A stretch of 64,000 nucleotides of DNA from Diphasiastrum complanatum. Taxonomy: Eukaryota > Streptophyta > Lycopodiopsida > Lycopodiales > Lycopodiaceae. The position numbers were made by a program, and so were the translations under genes. Location of the stretch: contig CM055102.1 of the NCBI GenBank assembly GCA_029204225.1, forward strand, positions 37,938,585-38,002,584, in the 5' to 3' direction. The notes below the pieces were generated by a model. That model did not search any database, was not told where the DNA came from, and saw only the letters and a program-made list of their open reading frames with translations. This document shows positions 20,760 through 30,474 of the stretch, one piece after another (the stretch's first letter is position 1; each line of letters opens with the position of its first letter).

Positions 20760-22311
20760 TCAAGTCCAGCGTAACGGCTCCAAGAGATGCAAACCAATCA
20801 GCACCAAGGATAAGATCATAACGCTCCATAGGAATAATGTAAAGATCTGCATGTCCAGAAAAATGTCCAATGCGGTATGGTAAACGCTGAAACATTTGAG
20901 AACTAGGAAAAGAATGGGAACTGGCAACCTCAACTGTGAGAGGCTGTGAAGCAGGAACAGGTGAAGCACGTATCCGACTAGTGATATAACTGCTAATAAA
21001 AGAACGAGTGCTGCCAGTATCAACTAAAGCAATATACTCCCGACCTGTAATACGTACACGTAACCGAATGGAGCGAGGACCAGGACGCCCTGTCCAAGCA
21101 GCATAGGCAAGCTGAGCATGGCAAGTAGCAGGAAGTAAATTAGTGGAAGGCTCAGAGGATAGGTCAGGCTCATCAGAAATATGAATGTAGATATCGGAAT
21201 CATTTGGAGTAGTGCCCTCGTGGTAAAAAACAGCAGTAGTAGGGAGAGGCTGACTGCAATCACGGGCAAAATGGTTAGGACTCTTACAACGAAAGCAAAG
21301 ACGCTGCTGCTGAAGGTCAGCGAACTCTGCAGACGTGTAACGTCGGACAAAAGCAAGTCGAGGAGTCGGAGGATGAGGAGACGAAGGGACAATGGAGAGA
21401 GCTGGAACAGAAGGGGCAGGTGTAGGGGTGGACGCAGCAGGAAAAGATGAAGCAGAAGGATGGGGTCGGGAGAAGCGGGAAGGAAGAGTGTCAGAGTACT
21501 TATGCTGTAAAGTACTGGCAAGAGACATCGCCTCAACAAGTGTGGGAGGACGGAAGGAAGAAACATCATAACGTAAAGCACCACGAAGCCCAGCAATGTA
21601 ACGAGAAATAAGCTCAGTGGTCTATAGATTTGTGAAAAGATAAGAAAGCTCCATAAACTGATCTGTATAAGAAGCAAGATCACTGGTCTGAGTGAGACTA
21701 CGGAATGTATCACGTTTGCGGTCGAGCCACTGAGGGTCAATTATAGCATGACGGAGGTCACGGCGAAAAGTATGCCATAAATGGAGCCTTTCCCGATCAG
21801 GATCAGCTCTATAAACTCGCCACCACATGGCGGCGCGTCCATCTAAATGTAAAGCAGCCAACGAGATCTTTTGAGGATTAGTCTTAGGGTAGATCTGAAA
21901 ATATGTGTCAAGCTTAGCAAACCAATTCTCTAATAAGTTCCTGTCAGAGGAACCAGAATAGGTAGCAAGCTGTACCCTATCACGAAAGTCTCGTGCAAAG
22001 TGTGGCTCAGGAAGTGGGGGACGTGAAAAGAAACCAGGAGATGGGTTAGGTGGAATGAACGGTCCACCACCAGGCTGACTAGCAGAGGAAGATGGAAATC
22101 CAAATGGAGGGGGGGTCCCAAATGAAGGAAAAACAGGAGATTTACCAGGACCATGAGGCTGTAAAGAATCAATCTGTGACTGTATAGTAGCAAAGCCGGT
22201 CATAACGGTATCGAAGCGAAGAACGAGGCCAGAAAGGGTCTCATCCATGCGACGAAACTGATCGGATAAGGTTTCTCTTGAGTAGTCTCACTTGGGGTAG
22301 GTGAATGTGCC
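20760..22311 (-). pseudogene. B2 Gag, zinc knuckle and protease
   Basis: The original start (MAHSPTPSET at about 22311) is followed by an indel that shifts frame; the reading then continues from MDETLSGLVLRFDTVM (22248). The capsid core is clear (NLLENWFAKLDTYFQIYPKT, LDGRAAMWWRVYR). A TAG at 21622-21624 interrupts it, and the same frame resumes (LISRYIAGLRGALRYDVSSF). The zinc knuckle CFRCKSPNHFARDC (C-C-H-C intact) is at about 21292-21250, and the protease active site IALVDTGSTRSFISS at about 21035-20990 with LILGADWFASLG at about 20815. It ends by running into the deletion junction. Confidence 0.88.
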
Positions 22312-22439
22312 ATAATGATAGTGGAAGGAATAGACGAAAACTTGAGAGAGCGGACTCTTGTCGTCACCCCAAATTAGTCTATTAAAACCACTATTATCAC
22401 AACTAAGAAAGGACAGCAATCAGCAAATGAAAAAAAGTG

Positions 22440-22780
22440 AAAATGAAGGCTATAAAAATGCGCTGGACAGCCAGGAGGCAAGTGACAAGTTGGAGTATCA
22501 AACGGAGTCGGAATTTCGTGAAATTTGGTTGAGGATGGGCGATGGACAGCCTGCAAACAAGGTGTGAAAAATGGCTGCAAACGGAGACAAAAACGGACGA
22601 AAGTGACAAGTATGAAGCGGCTGGACAGCCTGCAAACAAAAGTGAAAAGAGGGCTGAAAATGGAAGGAGGAACGGACGAAAGAGAGGGAATTGGGCGCTG
22701 GAGAGCCTGCAAACAAGCTGGAAATGGGTGATAGAGGGTTGGAACTTGGGCATTGGAAATAATCTGCCCAATAAAAAAAT
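22440..22780. repeat. Leader tandem repeats of B2, 77-79-bp period, four units
   Basis: The core GCTGGACAGCCTGCAAACAA (or a close variant) starts at about 22462, 22541, 22620 and 22697, i.e. every 77-79 bp. It lies between PBS and Gag, where packaging and promoter or translation signals of retroelements reside. The same family in element C has about nine units. Confidence 0.85.
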
Positions 22781-23001
22781 AAATAATTTTTTTTTCCGGC
22801 CGCCAAATTTTGCGGAAGTACTTCCGCTAACTATCTGCTAAAGCTCCGGCAAGGAAAATGATGGGAGCTGGTCCTTCTCCAAACTGTGCTGAATGTTGCT
22901 GAAGCAAAGAGACGAAAGCCCTCAGCAAAGAGAGAAAAATCAGCAAGGAAAATGGGCACCCAATCAGAAAATTAGATTTGAAATTCAGCAATCAGGAAAG
23001 T

Positions 23002-23013
23002 GCTCTGATACCA
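23002..23013 (-). promoter_or_regulatory. Primer-binding site of B2
   Basis: Element-strand TGGTATCAGAGC, 12 of 12 bases complementary to the initiator Met-tRNA end, immediately next to the LTR (23014). Confidence 0.92.
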
Positions 23014-23077
23014 AGTTACGAATAGAGCCACAGCTGATCTAAAGCTAAGCTATGAAAGCATCACATAAGCAGGACTT
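23014..23077 (-). repeat. Truncated 5' LTR of B2
   Basis: The first 64 bp of the LTR (AGTTACGAATAGAGCC...GCAGGACTT). It shares CAGCTGATCTAAAG with the LTR of D and differs there from the B2 3' LTR (CAACTGTTCTAGAG), so it pairs better with D than with its own 3' LTR. Confidence 0.8.
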
Positions 23078-23409
23078 CGCTTGGTCTCTGATGCTGAGTT
23101 GCCACTTTGTTCTGGTTTTTCGAGACCATCAGAGTACCTTGAGAGAGTTCCTTCTCCTCTCTTGGATAGTTTGTGGGGATGTTGCCGCCATATACTTCAG
23201 TATTGCTCATATGTGCTTTGATACTCATCCCCAGCTACACGAGGATATTGATCCGCTGCTTACTACTGATGTTGGGGATCATGTTCCGCGTTCCAATGCA
23301 TTTCTTCTCTTCCTCACTTGTGCGCCTGGTGTGTACTGTGGGATTATACTTGCGGCCAGTTCCAATGGGTCATCTGATTCTCCATCCGATGGGTCATCCG
23401 ATTCTCCAT

Positions 23410-24045
23410 ATGAGGTCTTTCTGGATGAGTTTTTCGGCTACAGTTTTTCAGTTGAGGCCTCTACTATTTCTAGATTTTTTGCTATTGTTTTTATGCATCA
23501 TGCTTTTTTAGATGATGCATTGATTTCTTGGACCTTCTGGAGCTTTTGGCATGCTGCTCTTCTCGTGATAGGGGCCTTGAAGGTACCGTGTGCCATTGCT
23601 ACTTCTCATTCATGGGCCTTATGGATACCTTGGGCTTTTGACCATGCTGGTGCACGTTTCTCCATTTTAGCTATCCTTTGTCAGAATGATCTCTTTATGA
23701 TCCATGTTTCCTGGCATATCGCTTGCTTTTCCATGCTATTACAGCGTGCCTGTCATCCTGCTTATGTTCCTACTCCTTGGTGCTGGTCTTCCGATGCTGC
23801 TATCTTTTCTTGGGGCACCTATATCATTGAGTTTGCACATATGGTTGATGGTTACGTGTATGATGCGGCTATTCGCGATGAGTGTCCTTTTCTTTTCCAG
23901 TTTCCTTATCGGCTTCCTGTTGCTGATGTAGTTCTACCTTCTCGGGCTTTTTGGATACCTTGGTATGATGTCCCTATCTTTTGGGCTGATCCTCTACTAT
24001 CTTGGGCATTACGGATACCTTGGCATTCCTGGTTGCTGCTTGATC
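23410..24045 (+). other. Filler segment shared by Ty3 elements C and D
   Basis: About 635 bp replacing the pol region. The same segment is at about 47480-48155 (-) in element C. One frame is open here and tryptophan-rich (SWTFWSFWHAAL, SRAFWIPWYDVPIFW). In C the same frame has one stop, and among about 18 base differences roughly 14 change the amino acid, so no protein-level constraint is visible. It contains three GGGC..GGATACCTTGG motifs (23614, 23944, 24004). Origin unknown; not recognisable as any Ty3 domain. Confidence 0.8.
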
Positions 24046-24890
24046 ATTCTACTTCTGATGGGCAGTCTGAGGTCCTTAACAGGATCCTTGAGGATTATTT
24101 ACGCGATTTTGTTACTCCTTCTGGGAAGGATTGGGATCAGCATTTATGTTTAGCAGAGTATAGCTATAATAGCTCTGTTAGTACCAGCACAGGTGTCTCA
24201 CCATTTTTCTTATCTCATGGCTATGACCCTCTTTTACCTGGCATTCCTCTCCCTCCTAAGGATACACCTGTCACACTTGCATCTTTTCTATCAAGTGCTC
24301 GAGAGCTTATTACCCGGGCCAGTTCTCATTTACAACATGTTCAGCAGTTTTATCATACCTCAGTTGATCGTCACCGCCGCCATGTTGAGTTTCAGCTTGG
24401 AGATATGGTTTATCTACGCTTACGGTTTGCACGCCATCATTTTGTCTAGGGCCATGCTTCTACTGAGAAGCTTGCACCACGTTATTATGGGCCTTATCGC
24501 ATTTTGGAGGTTCTTAGTCCAGTTACATATAGCTTACAACTTCCTGCTTCCGCACGTGCCTGTGATGTATTCCATGTCAGTTTATTACGTGCTGCTATTG
24601 AGGATGACGCTCCTTGTGATGCTGAGTTTCCTACTGCTCCAGAGTTATTTCCATTTTTACCTGCTGCTATATTACAGGTTCGTCTATACCATAGTTGATG
24701 CCGCCAACAGATTCAGTTTTTGGTCCAGGATGGTCATCCTATTGAGGAGGCCACATGGGAGCCTATTGATGTCTTTTATCATACACCATCACTTGCGGAT
24801 CAGGCTCGTGCTCTTGCTGCCCTTGTTGATTTCTCTACATCAGATGTTGTTCTAGTTGTTGATGTACCAGGGCTTGCTGCTATTTGATCC
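24046..24890 (+). pseudogene. D integrase C-terminal part and chromodomain
   Basis: Begins at STSDGQSEVLNRILEDYL, which contains the third catalytic Glu of integrase, then AEYSYNSSVSTSTGVSPF, the C-terminal fold (DMVYLRLRFARHHFV, then a TAG), KLAPRYYGPYRILEVLSPVT, DVFHVSLLRAAIEDDAP, ELFPFLPAAILQVRL and, in a shifted frame, the chromodomain (PIEEATWEPIDV, SLADQARALAALVD). It ends near 24885. The zinc domain and first two acidic residues are absent. Confidence 0.87.
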
Positions 24891-24934
24891 AGTTTCTTTT
24901 TGGCAGTTGGGTCTATTTTTTTTGTGCCAGGGAG

Positions 24935-25377
24935 AGTTATGGACTCGGCTCATTACATTCGCCGCGTCCATTTACATTTACTTTACTTTATGCATAAGCA
25001 GGCCTTGGGCCCTTTTTAATTCATTAGTGACACTTAGACTATATGGTTGGCCTTTGGCCTTATTACTCATTATTAGGCCATTTGGACATATTATTGGAGA
25101 GTGGGGGCCTTCTTGGAGGGCGCACTATTTTCCCTCCCAGTTGGGCCCTAGCCACCGGAAGCTTCCTTTTAGGGCTTCCTCTTGGCTATAAGTAGGGAAA
25201 CTGTGTCATTTGTTATTTAGCTGATGATATTGATCTCTCTCTTTTGTCTCCTTAATCTCTCTCTTTCCTGCTTTCTAGGGTTAAGTCTTGCTTATGTGTT
25301 GCTTTCATAGCTTAAGTCTTGCTTATGTGATGCTTTCATAGCTTAGCTTTAGATCAGCTGTGGCTTTATTCGTAACT
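24935..25377 (+). repeat. 3' LTR of element D
   Basis: 443 bp, AGTTATGGACTCGG...TTATTCGTAACT, the reverse complement of the B2 LTR type at roughly 97 percent by eye. Only seven bases (gatacca) separate it from the 5' LTR of element E. Confidence 0.9.
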
Positions 25378-25384
25378 GATACCA

Positions 25385-25725
25385 AGTTACAAGCTAAGAT
25401 TCACTAGCTATGCTAGAAAGCAGGACTTACTCTAGAAAGCGGGAAGAGAATGCTTAAGGAGGCTAAAAGAGGAGCAATAATCATAAACTGAATAAGGAAA
25501 TACAATGCTGCCCTACTCTGAATCAAATGGAGGATTCAAAAAAGGGAAAATAGTGCGCCCTCCCAATAGCCGACCCTCACTCCAAATCAATGTGACCAAG
25601 TCCTAAAAATATAACCAAATAGGGCCCAAGGCCAGTATAAGAATAAAAAGGGCCCTTAGGCCTGCTTATGCATAATAACAATAAAAGAATTTACGCGGCG
25701 AATGTAATGAGCCAAGTCCATAACT
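25385..25725 (-). repeat. 5' LTR of element E
   Basis: 341 bp, AGTTACAAGC...GTCCATAACT, followed by the tttgt duplication (25726-25730). The adjoining ctgatacca (25376-25384) is a nine-base remnant of the Met-tRNA primer site, partly formed by the end of the D LTR. Confidence 0.9.
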
Positions 25726-25730
25726 TTTGT

Positions 25731-26645
25731 GAAGGTTCTTGCTCGGTTTTGAAGCCATGCGAAGGCTAATTTGGCCAATAAGGGCATCATAATCCAAAAA
25801 CCTTCAGAATTCAATAAAATTTTGTCCTTAACCTTTACAAGTCCTGCTGCAGCCTGCTCACATTGTGACTAGCTCACATAGGTCTTTGCAAAGGTTGCCC
25901 TCCAGTATTCAAGCCTTGCGAAGACATTCTGGTCAGTTTTTAGTGAAAAACAGACCCCTACTAAGAAAAACCTCAGTATCTGGTCATAAACCTTTGCAAC
26001 TCATTCTGAGAATTCCTCATACAACCTTTGACTTCCAGTAATCTCTATGAAGGTAAGTTCAATGAATTATGAAACTTATCCTTGCTCTTATACCATTTTT
26101 AGGTCCAAACAACCCTCGCAGACATCATAAACAACATTTTTGTTTCATTTGAACCTTTGCCAAGTTTTTCAGAGCTGAATTTTAGTATTTTTAACCTCCA
26201 TTTACTCCTGCAAATGTTAGTTTCCAAAGATAAGGTCGAGCAAAGGTTCCCAGTGATTTTGAAACATTTTCAAGCTAAAAGAACCCTTGCCAGTTTGTAA
26301 ACCTTTGCACAATTGATTGTTCACACAAGTAACCTTCCCTCCAGTATTCAAGCCTTGTGAAGACTATTTCTGATTCTGGTCAGTTTTTAGTGAAAAACAG
26401 ACCCATACTAAGAAAAACCTCAGTATCTGGTCAAAAACTTTTGCAACTCATTCTGAGAATTTCTCGTACAAACAATGACTTCCAGTAATCTCTATGAAGA
26501 TAAGTTCAATGAATTATGAAATTTATCCTTGCGAAAGTTATTTTTGTTCTTATACCATTTTTAGGTCCAAACAACCCTCACAGACATCATAAACAACATA
26601 TTGGTTTCATTTGAACCTTCGCCAAGTTTTTCAGAGCTGAATTTT
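25731..26645. repeat. Two long direct repeats with 439-bp offset
   Basis: Unit 1 about 25899-26183 and unit 2 about 26338-26645, from CTCCAGTATTCAAGCCTTG to TTTTTCAGAGCTGAATTTT, nearly identical apart from small indels (an extra GAAAGTTATTTTTG in unit 2). The surrounding sequence repeats the string CCTTTGC / CCTTGC many times. No open frame with family features. Confidence 0.85.
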
Positions 26646-26649
26646 CAAA

Positions 26650-27031
26650 TCGGCGAGAGTTACTGAGCACCAAAAGTATCTTTGTTAAGAATTTTCTTAC
26701 CAAAAGAGTTGTTGAAAGTTTTGAACCTTGGCAGACACAAGCTTTGCCACTAGGAAAAACAAAAGAAATTCAGTTTTATTCTTATTTTTATGAAAACTGT
26801 TTCATTCATTGAAAATTTGTTTCGAACGGTTTGTTGAGATGAACTGTTTCGAAATAGAGTTTCATATATTTCAACTTATTTCAGCAGACTATGATGATAA
26901 CTCAATGACTTAGGACCTCATGGAGCAGAACTCCATTGAGGAGCCCAATATTGCAACTATTTGCCATTTGACATGCTAGTAGGATGCCAAAGTATTGTCA
27001 ATAACCACGCTTCTTCTGACAGTCAGAAATA
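26650..27031. other. AT-rich spacer without recognisable feature
   Basis: About 380 bp between the direct repeats and the hAT element at 27040. It has a run of GTTTCGAAA/GTTTCATT-like motifs near 26800-26880. No gene seen. Confidence 0.4.
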
Positions 27032-27039
27032 GGTTAAAT

Positions 27040-27860
27040 TTTAGTTGCCCTCCGTTCCGGAACGGAATGCGTTCTGGAACGCGTTCCGTTGGGACTCCCA
27101 AAAAAAATATAAAAAACACGTTTTTTTTACAAAAAAAAACTATATCCTGAGAGTTAATAGACGATGGGCAACTAAATACAGAGATAGAGACAATACGGGC
27201 AATCAGTGTGTGTCATCACAGTTTAAGACAGCATCGAGGCAGGTGTCAATATACGGATTTTGCTGGGATTCTGCGGAAAAACGTAGTAATCAGATAATCA
27301 GATTAAGGAACAAACCCGTTTCAAATATCTAGCGGATTTAGGCTGTGCATTGGTTGATTATACATAAACTCCTGGGCCAGGCCTCAAAATTCAAACGACT
27401 GATTGACGCAGGATTGTCCAAAACAAAGCAAAAGCGTGGTTACAAACATATTTCTGATTTGATTCCTAAGATACATAGCATGGCTCAGACAGCGATTCTA
27501 GCTCAGATATATGTAACGTGGCAGATAGCGATTCTAGGATTAATGTGAGCAGCAGTCAGAGAAGATAGCGATTCTAGGATCAACGTGTTTGTTAAAATCG
27601 ACTTCTTTGTTTAAAATCTACACATCATCGATTTTAAAACAATGATTTCAAATCGATTTCTGATCTGTAGCGTCCCTCAATGTATTATAAAGCGTCCCTC
27701 AATATACTATCAAGAAGGAAGATCGCCAGTTCTGAAGATCACGTCCAGCAGGTGGCATTTTGATCTGGTTTTTTTTTTCCTTCAAAAAAATGTTCCGACC
27801 CAGTTCGTTCCGGAATGTACAGTACGTTCCGACCCAAAAGGGTCGGAACGGGCTTCTAAG
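27040..27860. mobile_element. 0.82-kb non-autonomous hAT-like element, perfect 8-bp TSD
   Basis: Flanked by ggttaaat on both sides (27032-27039 and 27861-27868). The left end TTTAGTTGCCCTCCGTTCCG and the reverse complement of the right end CTTAGAAGCCCGTTCCG form the terminal inverted repeat. Subterminal zones carry GTTCCGGAAC / GGAACGCGTTCC and GTTCCGACCC repeats. The interior has three GCGATTCTAG copies (about 27494, 27527, 27570). A 95-codon plus-strand frame (27045-27332) has no recognisable domain and crosses the terminal repeat. Confidence 0.82.
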
Positions 27861-27868
27861 GGTTAAAT

Positions 27869-28356
27869 AATACTACCTCTTGACAACTGTGACTACCTCT
27901 GATAAGGAAATAATTGTATTTCTGCAAAAATCCTGTTGACCGCGGTGCACTGATCTGCTAGGCCTTATAACCTTTGATAGGTTGTTTGCTGACTCACAAA
28001 ACCTGAGATCAGTTCATGTTTGCTTGCTGTTGATTGTAGGTTGGATGCCTCAAGAAGTTTGTTTGCTGCCCCACGAGATAGGTTTGTTGCTGCCAATTTG
28101 AGAGAATTCACGTTGAAGGCTGACTGAATACAGATGCTGCGATGGATAATAGCTTCCAACGAATATATCCAAGACTGGATAGTAAACTCCTATAAGAGTC
28201 AAGCTCCTTCGATTGATGCTTCCTTAATCAAACCTCATAGTCATAGCTGGTGAATTTCAATCTCAGGAAAAAAGACCAAATCACTGGATTATGAAACCTG
28301 GGTATAATTTCATTTTAGAAACTGAGCATGGGAGTGAGGATTAAGCATAATATCAA
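27869..28356. other. Unassigned sequence
   Basis: No convincing gene. A 64-codon minus-strand frame (28159-27965) with a LAATNLSRGAANKLLEASNL stretch is too short and isolated to call. Confidence 0.4.
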
Positions 28357-28358
28357 TA

Positions 28359-28500
28359 TGTAACGATTCGTTGAGGAATGACTAGGTGATTTCCCTAACT
28401 TAAAAAACAATGAGCTACAATAACAAAACTGAAAAGAGAGCAATAGCTCATACAAGGAAATCAGTCATATCACCTACTTGATCCTCAACGAATCGTTACA
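28359..28500. mobile_element. 142-bp MITE with TA duplication
   Basis: Left end TGTAACGATTCGTTGAGGA; the reverse complement of the right end is identical over these 19 bases, and similarity then continues with small gaps (ACTAGGTGAT versus CAAGTAGGTGAT). Flanked by TA on each side (28357-28358 and 28501-28502), as for Tc1/mariner-type MITEs. The length and lack of coding fit a miniature element. The superfamily is an inference from the TA site only. Confidence 0.75.
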
Positions 28501-28734
28501 TAGAAAGTAACCGTGATTATCTAAGGAGCCAGACTCTTACTATTAGTTTTTCAAAGGGAGGAAGGATTTCTAGAATTTGCCTTTTCCCTATTGGTACTCA
28601 CTAGGCTGTGTAAAAGTTCAGCAGAGTATTTGCATTAACGAGCTATGCAGGCCTATGACCTATCTTTAACCACTTGTTACAAGTGAGGCTTTACATCAAG
28701 GGTTACTTGTTGTTGATAGGATTGGATTGACCTC

Positions 28735-29088
28735 AATAATTCCACAAGTGTCATGGATAATCAGCAAATACATTAACAAAATATGTCATACTTAAGTTGC
28801 TGTAGCCACTGCTTCTACTGTGCTTTGGGGTATTGCACACCCAGCTGCTGTGCTAAGGTCCAAAAGAGCTAGTGGCCATAAGGAGGGGACTGCGAACTCA
28901 TCCTCCTCAGGAATAATTCCACAAGTGTCATGGATAATCAGCAAATACATTAACAAAATATGTCATACTTAAGTTGCTGTAGCCACTGCTTCTACTGTGC
29001 TTTGGTGTATTGCACACCCAGCTGCTGTGCTAAGGTCCAAAAGAGCTAGTGGCCATAAGGAGGGGACTGCGAACTCGTCCTCCTCAGG
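28735..29088. repeat. Recent 177-bp tandem duplication
   Basis: 28735-28911 and 28912-29088 differ at about two positions (ggggtattg/ggtgtattg and actcatcc/actcgtcc). Each unit contains an open stretch reading VAVATASTVLW...HPAAVLRSKRASGHKEG followed by a serine run. If this is an exon it has been duplicated intact with its flanks. Confidence 0.92.
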
Positions 29089-29930
29089 GGTTCTGAATCC
29101 AACCTTTTTGACAATAGAGAATAAAAGTTCTGTTTTGAATGCCATTTTGTTTTCATTTCCCTCTAACCATTCACACTCACTAAGACCATTAGCAAGTCTT
29201 GTTTATCTCTTCCCTTAGCAAGACACAATACTTTCCAATTACCCACTAGGGGTGAATGTACTCTCAATTTTTTTACTTCAAGATGGCTTTGGGTTTTTAT
29301 GCAGCTGTGGTGTTTGTGACAATAATCTTTCAAGCATCTTGATGACAATGGGTGATAGGAGTTGAGGTGAGATATAAGATTTTGTTTGTGTATCTGGAAA
29401 TCAGGAAATAATCTTCCCAAAGCTGATAATTGGATAAGTTTGTTGCACCTAAAGGTGGTGTTTCACTTCATTGCTTGTTAAGCATGGTATTTTAACTTTC
29501 CCTCACAAGTTTTGCCCCTGGCAGCCAGTGCCAGTGAAACATCTAGTTTCCACCCAAATTTCCCCCTTAGCTGACTGTTTACATTATCCTGTAACCACAA
29601 TGTTTTTATGGGTAAGTGATTGATGCCACTTTGATGCGTCCTTTATATGAAATTCTGCAATTATGTCTCTATCATGTTTCCACCGTCGGACTCGTCCTTT
29701 ATAAGGTGCACAGAACGTGGTTGCCAAGAAACGTGCATGTGAATTGATATCATTTATAGGTTACTAGACAAGATCATGTTCTCATGCAAGTGCGTTTTGA
29801 AAAATTTGCTCATTGTATCATGTTATGTTTTCTCTGGTGCTTGATGATGGAGTCATCTAATATTCTTCCAGTCCTAGCACTACCTGGTGCAAGGTTCTTA
29901 CTTCTTTCTTCTGTTATATTTATCTGTGAA

Positions 29931-30250
29931 AAGAGCCAGTTGGAAAGGATATAACTGTCACAGCTGAAGGTGAATTGCTGGAGAAAAATTTTCAGACAAT
30001 GGCAGAGAGACAGCTTACGGAGCAAATCTCCAGGTTTCAAGAGATCCATTCACAAAAGTTTGCAGTGCAGAGAAAGGATTTTGAAACAACACATAACATA
30101 CATGAAGATAAGCAAGACTTGGAATCGGAGAAGAGAAAGAGAGGCAGTGGAAGATGCTTTTATACACCCCTACCTAGGCGTGTGCACCGACCAGGGACAC
30201 CAGCTAATGAACTTACCACCCTGAATATGGATAAGGTGATGGATGCATAA
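29931..30250 (+). CDS. Possible host exon, coiled-coil-like protein of unknown identity
   Basis: An open frame of about 105 codons starting after a plausible acceptor (gtgaaaag, 29934) and reading PVGKDITVTAEGELLEKNFQ, MAERQLTEQISRFQEIHSQK, then a charged stretch (EDKQDLESEKRKRG) and PRRVHRPGTPANE. It either stops at TAA 30248-30250 or is spliced at the donor-like AAG|GTGATG (about 30233). The composition (Glu, Lys, Gln with spaced hydrophobics) is unlike the transposons around it. I do not recognise the family. The neighbouring 177-bp duplication may hold another exon of the same gene. Confidence 0.4.
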
Positions 30251-30470
30251 TGCGATGATGTGCTCGTAATTTTTCATATTTACGAGCCTGTCGCTGCCGT
30301 CAGTTAATATATGTTCTCCACAATGAAAATTGCTTTTTTTTTGTGTACACCATTCTAATTGCGACAGATGAACATGAATGGTCCTTTTAGTTTCTCAGCA
30401 TTGAGACACCCTCTGTAAGTTCCTACTATGTTTGATTTTCAAAACTGTTTTTCAACATGACTAGTAAAGT
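30251..30470. other. Unassigned intergenic or intronic sequence
   Basis: No open frame. If 29931-30233 is an exon this would be its downstream intron. Confidence 0.3.
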
Positions 30471-30474
30471 TTCC

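Larger units (their letters stand above)
19622..23077 (-). mobile_element. Non-autonomous Ty3 element B2 (Gag-PR plus integrase tail)
   Basis: Minus-strand order: 5' LTR fragment (23014-23077), PBS (23002-23013), leader with 79-bp tandem repeats, Gag with zinc knuckle and protease (22311-20760), a junction that removes RT, RNase H and most of integrase, integrase C-terminal fold and chromodomain (20741-20090), polypurine tract, and 3' LTR (19622-20064). The 5' LTR stops after about 64 bp where element D begins in the opposite direction. Dependent on enzymes from a full-length relative such as E. Confidence 0.85.
23078..25377 (+). mobile_element. Non-autonomous Ty3 element D, inverted relative to B2
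   Basis: Plus-strand order: 330 bp of unassigned sequence, a filler segment shared with element C (about 23410-24045), integrase from the third catalytic Glu onward plus chromodomain (24046-24890), polypurine tract GTGCCAGGGAG (24924-24934) and 3' LTR (24935-25377). It has no 5' LTR of its own: it starts where the B2 LTR is cut. Together B2 and D form one inverted composite with an LTR at each outer end. No target duplication flanks the composite (aatag and gatac). Confidence 0.82.
12058..25725 (-). mobile_element. Ty3/gypsy chromovirus-type element E, containing nested insertions
   Basis: Bounded by LTRs 12058-12419 and 25385-25725 and by a perfect 5-bp target duplication tttgt (12053-12057 and 25726-25730). 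LTR ends are AGTTAC...ATAACT. Its own coding parts are the integrase C-terminus (12683-12867), interrupted by element A, then integrase, RNase H/RT and a protease stub (16667-19452), all minus strand. Gag and most of the leader are missing: that place is occupied by an inverted spacer fragment (19455-19595) and the B2/D composite. About 13.7 kb now, of which some 3-4 kb is E itself. Confidence 0.85.

Noticed and set aside
23418-24045. Tryptophan-rich open frame in the filler as a new conserved protein
   Set aside because: The copy in element C has an in-frame stop, and most base differences between the two copies replace amino acids, as expected without selection.
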